In this document: positions 1 to 5,506 of the stretch, one piece after another
How the letters are laid out: every line of letters begins with the position of its first letter
Numbering within the stretch: the stretch's first letter is position 1
Source of the DNA: an uncultured Eubacteriales bacterium
Lineage (GTDB): Bacteria; Bacillota; Clostridia; Oscillospirales; Butyricicoccaceae
Reading direction: 5' to 3'
DNA: 5,600 bases
Assembly: GCA_934630445.1 (NCBI GenBank)
Contig: CAKTWY010000165.1
Location: forward strand, 1 to 5,600
Notes under the pieces: model-generated
Told to the model about the DNA's origin: nothing
What the model saw: the letters and a program-made list of their open reading frames with translations, nothing else
Database searches by the model: none
Program-made: the position numbers and the translations under genes

Positions 1-2
1 GC

Positions 3-1559
3 CATTATCTGGAGGCGTGCGGCAAAAAGATCCTCATCGACTGCGGCATGCAGCAGGGGCCGGACGAATACGAACATCAGGAGGTGCCGCTTATTCCGGG
101 GGATATCGATTATGTGCTGCTCACGCACGCGCATATCGACCATTCGGGCCGCATCCCGTATCTGGCCAAGCTCGGCTTTCGCGGAAAGGTGTACGCCACG
201 GGCGCGACGTGCGATCTGTGCGCGATCATGCTGCGCGACAGCGCGCACATCCAGGAGTTTGAATTCGAGTGGAAAAGCAGGAAAAACAAGCGCGCGGGCA
301 AGCGTGTGGAAGAGCCGCTCTACACCATGGAAGATGCCGAGCGCGCCCTGGAGCTGTTTGTTCCCGTGCGCTATGGCGAGGTGGTCGAGCTGACGGAGGA
401 CCTGCGCGTGCGCTTTACCGACGTCGGGCACCTGCTCGGGTCGGCGAGCATCGAGGTCTTCGCCGAGGAGCGGGGCGAGGCGCGCACCATCGCTTTTTCC
501 GGCGACATCGGGAATCTGAACCAGCCGCTCATCCGCGACCCGCAGTATTTGAAACGGGCGGATTATGTGGTGATGGAGTCGACCTACGGCGACCGCGACC
601 ACGAAGCGCCGCCCGATTACGCCCGCGAGCTGGCAGAGGTCATTCAGCGCACGTTCGACCGCGGCGGCAATGTAGTGATCCCTTCCTTTGCCGTGGGCAG
701 GACGCAGGAGCTTTTGTATTTTATCCGCGAGATCAAGGGAAAACACATGGTGCGCGGGTACGACGGCTTTTCCGTATATGTCGACAGCCCGCTTGCCATC
801 GAAGCGACGCATATTTTCAACGAGAACACGGCCGGTTATTTCGACCATGAGGCGATGCGCCTGATCCAGAGCGGCGTCAACCCTATCTCCTTTGACGGGC
901 TGAAGACCGCCGTCACCTCGGAGGAAAGCCGCGCCATCAACGACGACAAAGCGCGAAAGGTCATCATTTCCGCAAGCGGCATGTGCGAGGCGGGGCGCAT
1001 CAAGCACCACCTGAAGCACAACCTCTGGCGGCATGAATGCACGGTCGTTTTCGTGGGCTTTCAGGCGGTGGGCACGCTTGGACGCATCCTGCTCGAGGGC
1101 GCGGAGACGGTAAAGATCTTCAATGAGGAGATCGACGTATGCGCCGAGATCATCCGCCTTGAGGGCATCAGCGGACATGCCGACCGCGCGGGGCTGAAGC
1201 GCTGGCTGGCCGCGCTGGAGAAAAAGCCGAAGCGCGTTTTTATCGTGCACGGGGAGAGCACCGTCTGCGACCGGTTCGCCGCGCTGGTGAACGACGAGAT
1301 GAAAACGCCCGCGACGGCGCCGGATTTCGGCGCGTGTTATGATCTGATCACGGGCGAATGCCTGGATCACGGCACGAAGCCCATTGAGCGGCCGAAGCCG
1401 GAGCGCGGCCCATACCGTCCGTCTTCGTCCTTTACGCGCCTGTGGGCCGCGGGACAGCAGCTGCTCACCGTGATCCAGAGGAACGAGCACGGCGCGAACA
1501 AGGATCTTGCCAAATTTGCTGATCAGATCATCGCCCTGTGCAAAAAATGGGACCGGTGA
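3..1559 (+). CDS. MBL-fold / beta-CASP RNA-processing nuclease (5' partial)
   Basis: This is most likely a zinc-dependent RNA nuclease of the metallo-beta-lactamase/beta-CASP family, acting in the cytoplasm. The open frame runs in from the left edge, and the residues before the first ATG at 48 (HYLEACGKKILIDCG) are typical of the first strands of the fold, so that ATG is internal and the true start is upstream. Numbering from that ATG, the metal motif HAHIDH is at 27-32, the next histidine at 128 (GHLLGSAS), the aspartate at 153 (FSGDIGN), the beta-CASP acidic residue at 177 (ESTYG), the HHL motif near 320 (SGMCEAGRIKHHL), SGHADR at 375-380 and VHGE at 400-403. All expected metal ligands are present, so it should be active. 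A basic, proline-containing linker (about 445-460) leads to a helical tail of about 45 residues. Exo- versus endonuclease activity and the RNA target cannot be read from sequence. Confidence 0.9.
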   Translation, partial: HYLEACGKKILIDCGMQQGPDEYEHQEVPLIPGDIDYVLLTHAHIDHSGRIPYLAKLGFRGKVYATGATCDLCAIMLRDSAHIQEFEFEWKSRKNKRAGKRVEEPLYTMEDAERALELFVPVRYGEVVELTEDLRVRFTDVGHLLGSASIEVFAEERGEARTIAFSGDIGNLNQPLIRDPQYLKRADYVVMESTYGDRDHEAPPDYARELAEVIQRTFDRGGNVVIPSFAVGRTQELLYFIREIKGKHMVRGYDGFSVYVDSPLAIEATHIFNENTAGYFDHEAMRLIQSGVNPISFDGLKTAVTSEESRAINDDKARKVIISASGMCEAGRIKHHLKHNLWRHECTVVFVGFQAVGTLGRILLEGAETVKIFNEEIDVCAEIIRLEGISGHADRAGLKRWLAALEKKPKRVFIVHGESTVCDRFAALVNDEMKTPATAPDFGACYDLITGECLDHGTKPIERPKPERGPYRPSSSFTRLWAAGQQLLTVIQRNEHGANKDLAKFADQIIALCKKWDR

Positions 1560-1586
1560 CAGAGCCAGAGATTTCAAATCCATATC

Positions 1587-1620
1587 AAAGGGCGCGCCGC
1601 AGAAGCGGCGCGCCCTTTTT
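1587..1620 (+). terminator. Rho-independent terminator of the beta-CASP gene
   Basis: A perfect 14-bp inverted repeat (1587-1600 with 1605-1618, loop AGAA) is followed by a T run to 1621. It lies 27 bases after the stop codon at 1559. The minus-strand gene ends at 1652, so the hairpin could also block transcription from that side, but on the minus strand the T run is only three bases. Confidence 0.88.
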
Positions 1621-1651
1621 TGAAAAGCCCGGCGTGCGCCCGCGCGCCCGC

Positions 1652-3694
1652 TCAGTTCTTTGCGTAGTCGACAAAGCTGATGTTCATGTCCACGTCGCCG
1701 CGGATGCCGTTTACCCGGCCGGAGGAGGAGTACTGCCACATTGCAAAATCGTAGTAGAAGGTCGGCACGTCAGCATACTGCGCAAACCAGAGGTCGTACT
1801 CCGACACCTCGCTGAGGTCGTATTTGACGTATCCGGCGTAGCTGGTGATATAGATCATCGCCTGATAGCCCGCGTCCTCGATCATGCTGCAGAAAGCGTT
1901 GGCGCTTTCGCAGAGCGTGCGCGTGTCGAGCCCGTAGGTGCGGGCCGTCGTCTTGCCGATCACTTCCCAGTCAAATACGACCGGATAGGTCAGCTCGTAG
2001 CCTTCCAGGTAATGCAGCACAAACTCAGCCTCCTCCCTTGCTTCCTCCGGCGTGATCGCCTGGGAGAAGAAGTAGACGCCGACGTCGAGCCCGGCGGCAG
2101 TGGCCCCCTCAATATTGGCGATAAAGTTTTCATCCAGATTCATGCTGCCCGTCGAGCCGTAGCCGCGAAAGCCCAGCCGGATGATCGCGTAGTCAATGCC
2201 GTCCGCTTTGACGGCCTCCCAGTCGATATCGCCCGGATAGACGGACACGTCGATACCGGTACGGGTGTCCACACCGGGCGCGTCATAGCGCATGCGTCCG
2301 TCGGAGAGAGAAAAGCACGCCGCGTCATAGGTATTTACCGGTACGTCCTCAAGGATATCCACCCAATAGGATTTGTACTGGATCTGCCCGGCGTGAACGT
2401 CCGTATTCTGGATGCGCCAGATGATGGCGCTGATTTCCGCGCGGGTGATGCTGCTCTCCGGATGATACACAAGCGTCTGCCCGGAGCCGTCGCCGTTGAC
2501 GATGCCGGCTTCATAGAGCGCGAGGACATATCCGTCCTGTGTATCGGCAAACGGAGAATCCGCCTGAGAGGGGGAGAGCGCGAGCGCTTTGGCGGCGATG
2601 CGGGCGATCAGCAGCCGGTCGGCCGCACCGTCCGGATCGTCCGGGTCGTTCGCGCCGAGGATGCCTTCCTTCTTCGCCAGAGCGAGGTAACCGCCCGCCC
2701 AGTGACCGCCCGCAGGGGCCTGCGCGTCGCGTCCGGAAGCGAGCAGGATGAGTTTGAGCGCCTCGCCCAGCGTCACAGCATTGGCGGGGCCGAACGTGCC
2801 GTCCGGATAGCCGCCGATGACGCCTGAACGGCTCAGGTCGGCGACATATTCGTAAAACCAGTCGTTCTCCGTCATATCGGAATAGGGGTTGACCCACGGT
2901 GCCTCCTGTGTCCAGATGGCGGTGAGTGCCACAGGCGGCCCGGCGATGGCATCCGGCGTGAGTACGGCGCCGGTCTCGTCCGCCCAGCCGGAGAAGATGG
3001 ATCCATCCTTTTCAGCCTCCGGCAGCTCGCCATACGGCCGGCCTTTTTCGTAAAAGACGATGTCGCGCTCCACGTCTCCGCCGTCCGTGTCGAGTGTCAG
3101 ATAGGAAAAATCGTCGGAGCGCTCGCCGCTGTAGTCGCCGTATAAGAACAGGCACGCCTCTGCCAGACGCCGTGTGATGAGCGGCGGCAGGATCGTTTTG
3201 TTTTCATGGCACCAGATGCCGAAGGCGTTGACAAACGCGATATCGGTTGCGTCCGCGCCGCCGGCTTTCAGCAGCTGTGCCAGCTGGCAGTCCATGCGCA
3301 TCCACACGTCGCCGAAGCTGTAGGTGAAGCTGGCCAGCGCGTCAAACTGCGTCTGAGATGCGGAAAAATCGATACTTTCCAGCCATGCGTTCAGCGTGTC
3401 GCTGCAGGAGGCAAGCTTCTCGCGCAGCAGCGCGTCGGCTTCCTCTTCGGTGATGCCGTTCGGATAGTCCTCCGGCGCGCAGCTCATTCCATACCCTATG
3501 TACCATTGCCCGCCGCTTTCGTACGCGGTGCCGGAAAAGCCTTCGAATTCTTTTATCCATTCGATTCCGGCTTCGCTGACAGACAATGCCTCCACGCCGC
3601 TGCCGGCGTCCAGCGCCGAAGCGAGCATCGGCTGCGGCAGCAGGTGCAGCATCAGTGCAAGCACGATCACCATACAGCAGAGCTTTCGTCTCAT
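1652..3694 (-). CDS. Secreted SLH-anchored double lysozyme (GH24-like + SLH x3 + GH25)
   Basis: A 680-residue exported peptidoglycan hydrolase. The ATG at 3694 is chosen because AAGGAGG lies 8 bases upstream and a signal peptide follows at once (basic MRRK, hydrophobic 5-20, likely cleavage after ASA near 27). Domains in order: a phage-type GH24-like lysozyme at about 41-186 (FEGF, WYIGYG, ALASFTYSFG, ITRRLAEA); a Listeria-Bacteroides-type repeat at about 198-263 (GWADETG ending TAIW); three SLH repeats at about 270-320, 330-372 and 381-430, which in this family bind secondary cell-wall polymers; a linker; and a GH25 muramidase at about 478-680. The GH25 acidic residues are all present: D482 (GIDVS), D575 and E577 (FDWE), D669 (DVDMN). 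In the GH24 part the glutamate E51 is kept, but the usual Asp and Thr align with S60 and Y65, so its activity is uncertain. Likely role: wall remodelling at the cell surface, or lysis of neighbouring cells. Confidence 0.9.
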   Translation of the reverse strand: MRRKLCCMVIVLALMLHLLPQPMLASALDAGSGVEALSVSEAGIEWIKEFEGFSGTAYESGGQWYIGYGMSCAPEDYPNGITEEEADALLREKLASCSDTLNAWLESIDFSASQTQFDALASFTYSFGDVWMRMDCQLAQLLKAGGADATDIAFVNAFGIWCHENKTILPPLITRRLAEACLFLYGDYSGERSDDFSYLTLDTDGGDVERDIVFYEKGRPYGELPEAEKDGSIFSGWADETGAVLTPDAIAGPPVALTAIWTQEAPWVNPYSDMTENDWFYEYVADLSRSGVIGGYPDGTFGPANAVTLGEALKLILLASGRDAQAPAGGHWAGGYLALAKKEGILGANDPDDPDGAADRLLIARIAAKALALSPSQADSPFADTQDGYVLALYEAGIVNGDGSGQTLVYHPESSITRAEISAIIWRIQNTDVHAGQIQYKSYWVDILEDVPVNTYDAACFSLSDGRMRYDAPGVDTRTGIDVSVYPGDIDWEAVKADGIDYAIIRLGFRGYGSTGSMNLDENFIANIEGATAAGLDVGVYFFSQAITPEEAREEAEFVLHYLEGYELTYPVVFDWEVIGKTTARTYGLDTRTLCESANAFCSMIEDAGYQAMIYITSYAGYVKYDLSEVSEYDLWFAQYADVPTFYYDFAMWQYSSSGRVNGIRGDVDMNISFVDYAKN

Positions 3695-3702
3695 TTTTTC
3701 AG

Positions 3703-3709
3703 CCTCCTT
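3703..3709 (-). promoter_or_regulatory. Ribosome binding site of the double lysozyme
   Basis: The minus strand reads AAGGAGG, with 8 bases before the ATG at 3694. It decides the start: the frame stays open to an earlier ATG at 3790, but that ATG lies inside the intergenic repeat and would bury the signal peptide behind 32 polar residues. Confidence 0.85.
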
Positions 3710-3757
3710 GCGGGATGTTGTTTTTTCGCTTCTATCACGACCAAAAGTCATGTTACA

Positions 3758-3862
3758 ACGGCCATGTGCTGTCTCCGACGGAACGGCCAAGATTTTTCGC
3801 GCCGTCTCGGAGAGACGGCATGCGTGTGATACAATAGCCGCTCTGCGGCTATTGTATCACAC
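3758..3862 (+). repeat. Three-hairpin intergenic repeat, copy 1
   Basis: Bases 3758-3856 match the reverse complement of 5501-5600 at 92 of 100 aligned columns (seven mismatches, one gap), with a 38-bp identical core at 3798-3835. The unit has three consecutive inverted repeats: a degraded first one (GGCC 3760-3763 with 3785-3788, inner CTGTC/GACGG) followed by five T; a second of 8 bp (3801-3808 with 3812-3819, loop GGA); and a perfect third of 18 bp (3824-3841 with 3845-3862, loop TCT). It lies between two divergent genes and encodes no convincing protein. No repeat family is recognised by name. Confidence 0.85.
3824..3862. repeat. Perfect 18-bp-arm palindrome within repeat copy 1
   Basis: The arm GTGTGATACAATAGCCGC is repeated exactly in inverse after a TCT loop. 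Each strand therefore carries TGATACAAT, which resembles an extended -10 promoter element (TG, one base, then TACAAT), reading into the palindrome. In copy 2 the corresponding palindrome is imperfect: its central arms at 5501-5512 and 5516-5527 differ at one pair, and the outer part has diverged on one side. Confidence 0.85.
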
Positions 3863-3879
3863 ATGCAGCGCAGCGTAAA
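3851..3879 (-). promoter_or_regulatory. Candidate promoter at repeat edge reading toward the double lysozyme
   Basis: On the minus strand, TTTACG (3879-3874) is separated by 17 bases from TACAAT (3856-3851), which is preceded by TGA as in an extended -10. Transcription would start near 3844 and give a leader of about 150 bases running through hairpins two and one of the repeat before the lysozyme ATG. The same arrangement (TTTACA, 17 bases, TACAAT) is present at the matching edge of copy 2. The match is moderate and unproven; no better promoter is seen closer to the gene. Confidence 0.4.
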
Positions 3880-3930
3880 TGGCGCGCCGCGCCCAACTGT
3901 GAATTTTTTTAGAATCTTGCGCGGGCGGCG

Positions 3931-3959
3931 TTGTTTGCCGGGCGCACTTGTGCTATGCT
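3931..3959 (+). promoter_or_regulatory. Promoter of the membrane zinc-ribbon gene
   Basis: TTGTTT (3931-3936), a 17-base spacer and TATGCT (3954-3959), with TGC immediately before the -10, form an extended -10 sigma-70/SigA-type promoter. Transcription would start near 3966, about 29 bases before the TTG start codon. The -35 is only a half match. Confidence 0.6.
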
Positions 3960-3982
3960 TAAAGCAAAGATCAAGATTCACT

Positions 3983-3987
3983 GGAGG
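3983..3987 (+). promoter_or_regulatory. Ribosome binding site selecting a TTG start
   Basis: GGAGG (within CTGGAGGTAA) stands 7 bases before TTG at 3995. This favours TTG over the in-frame ATG at 3863, which lies inside the repeat and upstream of the promoter, and over the internal ATG at 4016, which has no such site. Confidence 0.8.
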
Positions 3988-3994
3988 TAATTTT

Positions 3995-4387
3995 TTGAAC
4001 TGGCTTTATCGCTTCATGTACGGCCGCCACGGCCCGGATCAGCTCACCTTTTTTATCCTGATCGTGAGCATGGCCGTACAGTTCTGTTCCGCTGTTTTCC
4101 GTCTGCCGCTTTTGTCGCTGCTTTCAACGCTGCTGCTTGCCGTATGCGTCTGGCGCATCTTCTCGAAAAACAATGAAAAGCGCAGCCGGGAGAACGCGTT
4201 TTTCATGCGCTTCTGGGGCAAAGTGCCTGCCTTTTTCCGCTCGCTTTCCACAGCGCTGCGCGAAGGGAAGACGCACCGCTTTTTCAAATGCCCCGGCTGC
4301 GGGTCGCGGCTGCGCGTGCCGCGCGGTAAAGGGAAGATCATGATCACCTGCCCCAACTGTAAAAAAGAATTTGTAAAAAAGACATAA
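3995..4387 (+). CDS. Small membrane protein with C-terminal zinc ribbon
   Basis: A 130-residue protein of unknown function, read from a TTG start that is supported by a ribosome binding site and an upstream promoter. Two hydrophobic segments (about 16-32 and 36-54) form a probable membrane hairpin. A basic stretch follows (KNNEKRSREN and onward, about 58-95), then a four-cysteine ribbon: CPGC at 99-102 and CPNC at 119-122, with basic residues between and after. The ribbon should bind one zinc and probably faces the cytoplasm, since the positive charge follows the second helix. Such ribbons bind nucleic acid or protein, but nothing here says which. It is the only gene in its transcription unit, with hairpins directly downstream. 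A similar short helix-plus-ribbon layout is familiar from clostridial genomes, but no gene name can be given. Confidence 0.8.
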   Translation: MNWLYRFMYGRHGPDQLTFFILIVSMAVQFCSAVFRLPLLSLLSTLLLAVCVWRIFSKNNEKRSRENAFFMRFWGKVPAFFRSLSTALREGKTHRFFKCPGCGSRLRVPRGKGKIMITCPNCKKEFVKKT

Positions 4388-4391
4388 AAAC

Positions 4392-4409
4392 AGCCTGCGG
4401 CTATTTTTT
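4392..4409 (+). terminator. Weak terminator-like hairpin after the zinc-ribbon gene
   Basis: AGCC (4392-4395) pairs with GGCT (4399-4402) across a TGC loop and is followed by A and six T. It starts 5 bases after the stop codon at 4387. The stem is only 4 bp; A/T pairing outside one mismatch may extend it. The stronger terminator is further on, at 4493-4541. Confidence 0.45.
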
Positions 4410-4466
4410 ATTCGCATGCGCGGTGGTTGCCCGCAAGGACGAGACGCGCGTCAATGAGATCGAGAA

Positions 4467-4489
4467 TTTTTATTGCGGAGCAATAAAAA
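4467..4489. repeat. 10-bp inverted repeat of unknown role
   Basis: TTTTTATTGC (4467-4476) pairs perfectly with 4480-4489 across the loop GGA. Its T run is on the 5' side and its A run on the 3' side on both strands, so it does not have the shape of an intrinsic terminator. The stretch 4410-4466 before it holds nothing recognised. Confidence 0.6.
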
Positions 4490-4541
4490 AACCGGACCGG
4501 ATGTGCTTTCGAAAAGCCCTTCCGGTCCGATTTTTCTTTTT
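4485..4541. terminator. Bidirectional terminator between convergent genes
   Basis: A 9-bp perfect outer stem (CGGACCGGA at 4493-4501 with 4521-4529) encloses a second 5-bp stem (4505-4509 with 4513-4517, loop CGA). On the plus strand TTTTTCTTTTT follows (4531-4541). On the minus strand a run of seven T follows (4491-4485). It can thus end both the zinc-ribbon transcript and the isomerase transcript, whose stop codon is at 4565. Confidence 0.88.
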
Positions 4542-4564
4542 CAACAGGAGACGCCGGTCGGCAC

Positions 4565-5350
4565 TCAGTCCTTCATGATCGCCTTCACCGCATTTGCGGT
4601 GGTGGTGGCGGGCATCAGCTCATAGCCGACGATGCCCTGATATCCGATCTCCTCCAGGCAGGCATAGATATTGCGATAGTTGATCTCACCCGTGCCCGGC
4701 TCGTGACGGCCCGGCGCATCGGCCACATGGATGTGTCCGAACTGATCGCCATATGCGCGGATGTTATCGCACAGGCTCCCTTCGTTGAGCTGCATGTGAT
4801 ATACGTCATAGAGGATCTTCAGCTTCGGCGAACCGATCAGGCGCGTCATCTCCGCCGCCATCTGCGTATGCTTCAGGAAATTGCCGACATGATCAGTTGT
4901 GATATTCAGCGCTTCCAGGTTCATCTGGATACCGCTCTCCTCAGCCATCTTTGCACACGCAAGCAGCATATCATACATGGAGCAGAGCTTCACGGTATCA
5001 CTGAGCTCATCATAGTGATTCACCACGATGCCGCCGTCGCCGAGCGCGTTGGAATGGATGGTAACGCTGCGTGCGCCAAGCTTCTGCGCAGCCTCCACCG
5101 AACGGCGCAGGAACGCCAGATACGGCGCCTTATGCGTGGGGTCGACCAGCGAATAGTCCGCGTCTCCGTTAAAGCCGGCAATGCCGATGCCCGCTTTCTG
5201 CGCCGCCGCTTTCACGGCGTCCAGGTCCTTATCCGTCCAGCTCCAGAACTCAACGAAATCAAATCCATCGTCTTTCGCCGCCTGGAATCTGTCAAGGAAG
5301 GGAAGTTCGCTGTACATCGGTTCAATGCAGGCTGATCTTTGCAATTTCAT
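4565..5350 (-). CDS. Hydroxypyruvate isomerase-like TIM-barrel sugar isomerase/epimerase
   Basis: A 261-residue cytoplasmic enzyme of the AP-endonuclease-2-type sugar isomerase/epimerase superfamily, full length for the family. The second half closely follows the hydroxypyruvate isomerase (Hyi) pattern: YDVYHMQ at 181-187, GHIHVAD at 205-211, EPGTGEINY at 217-225 and GYELMPATTT near the end. The expected metal ligands and acid/base residues are E146 (NLEALN), D182, H208 and E244; Hyi enzymes often have Gln where H208 stands. Family chemistry is aldose/ketose or hydroxypyruvate/tartronate-semialdehyde isomerisation with a divalent metal. The true substrate is unclear, because neighbouring genes give no pathway context and this superfamily is often mis-specified. 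The ATG at 5350 has AAGGCGGTG 7 bases upstream (5358-5364 core), a promoter and two palindromes. It is probably an inducible single-gene unit. Confidence 0.87.
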   Translation of the reverse strand: MKLQRSACIEPMYSELPFLDRFQAAKDDGFDFVEFWSWTDKDLDAVKAAAQKAGIGIAGFNGDADYSLVDPTHKAPYLAFLRRSVEAAQKLGARSVTIHSNALGDGGIVVNHYDELSDTVKLCSMYDMLLACAKMAEESGIQMNLEALNITTDHVGNFLKHTQMAAEMTRLIGSPKLKILYDVYHMQLNEGSLCDNIRAYGDQFGHIHVADAPGRHEPGTGEINYRNIYACLEEIGYQGIVGYELMPATTTANAVKAIMKD

Positions 5351-5377
5351 GAACGCACCGCCTTTTTTGTTCTGTTA

Positions 5378-5408
5378 TGTGCATGGCACACAATATGTGC
5401 ATTGCACA
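5378..5408 (-). promoter_or_regulatory. Two tandem palindromic operators of the isomerase gene
   Basis: TGTGCATGGCACA (5378-5390) and TGTGCATTGCACA (5396-5408) agree at 12 of 13 positions, are each palindromic (TGTGC, three bases, GCACA) and lie 18 bp apart centre to centre. Both are preceded by TA on the plus strand; the second palindrome extends to 9-bp arms (5393-5412). The second overlaps the predicted transcription start and the first lies in the leader, as expected for a dimeric repressor. The regulator is not in this window. Confidence 0.7.
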
Positions 5409-5412
5409 TATT

Positions 5413-5440
5413 ATTTTACACCAAGGCACGTAAAAGTCAA
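5413..5440 (-). promoter_or_regulatory. Promoter of the isomerase gene
   Basis: On the minus strand TTGACT (5440-5435), a 16-base spacer and TAAAAT (5418-5413) match the sigma-70/SigA consensus at 5 of 6 positions in each hexamer. Transcription would start near 5406, within the upstream palindromic operator, leaving a leader of about 55 bases. Confidence 0.72.
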
Positions 5441-5472
5441 TACCATAACACAGCCGCATCCGCGCCTTTTAT

Positions 5473-5506
5473 TTGATTTTACATGCCTTAGAAAATATAA
5501 TACAAT
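5473..5506 (+). promoter_or_regulatory. Overlapping promoters reading into repeat copy 2
   Basis: On the plus strand TTGATT (5473-5478), 17 bases and a perfect TATAAT (5496-5501) form one strong candidate. TTTACA (5478-5483), 17 bases and TACAAT (5501-5506) form a second, offset by 5 bases. Both read rightward into the repeat and out of the window, divergent from the isomerase promoter. Confidence 0.6.

Noticed and set aside
1538..2827. A 429-codon plus-strand open frame antisense to the double lysozyme
   Set aside because: It lies opposite a gene with clear GH25 and SLH motifs, starts inside the end of the beta-CASP gene, crosses the terminator at 1587-1620, has no ribosome binding site and shows no recognisable domain. 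Long antisense frames are common in GC-rich genes.
3731..3758. Closer promoter for the double lysozyme (TTGTAA, 16 bases, GATAGA on minus)
   Set aside because: The -10 matches the consensus at only 3 of 6 positions; the repeat-edge promoter is the better candidate, though neither is proven.
3695..3790. Longer version of the double lysozyme starting at 3790
   Set aside because: The extra 32 residues would come from the intergenic repeat and precede a well-formed signal peptide; the AAGGAGG site points to 3694.
3206..3829. A 207-codon plus-strand open frame across the lysozyme 5' end and the repeat
   Set aside because: It overlaps the GH24 and signal-peptide coding region and runs into the noncoding repeat; no domain or start signal supports it.
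3758..3862. CRISPR array
   Set aside because: The hairpins are different sequences without regular direct repeats or spacers, and no cas gene is present.
3881..3910. GC hairpin followed by seven T as a terminator
   Set aside because: The stem is only 5 bp and the T run begins 10 bases after it, too far for an intrinsic terminator; no plus-strand gene ends just upstream.
3863..3994. Longer version of the zinc-ribbon protein starting at ATG 3863
   Set aside because: The start is at the edge of the repeat palindrome, upstream of the best promoter and without a ribosome binding site; the added residues look random.
4703..5335. A 210-codon plus-strand open frame antisense to the isomerase
   Set aside because: It mirrors the conserved isomerase codons, has no ribosome binding site and contains no recognisable motif.
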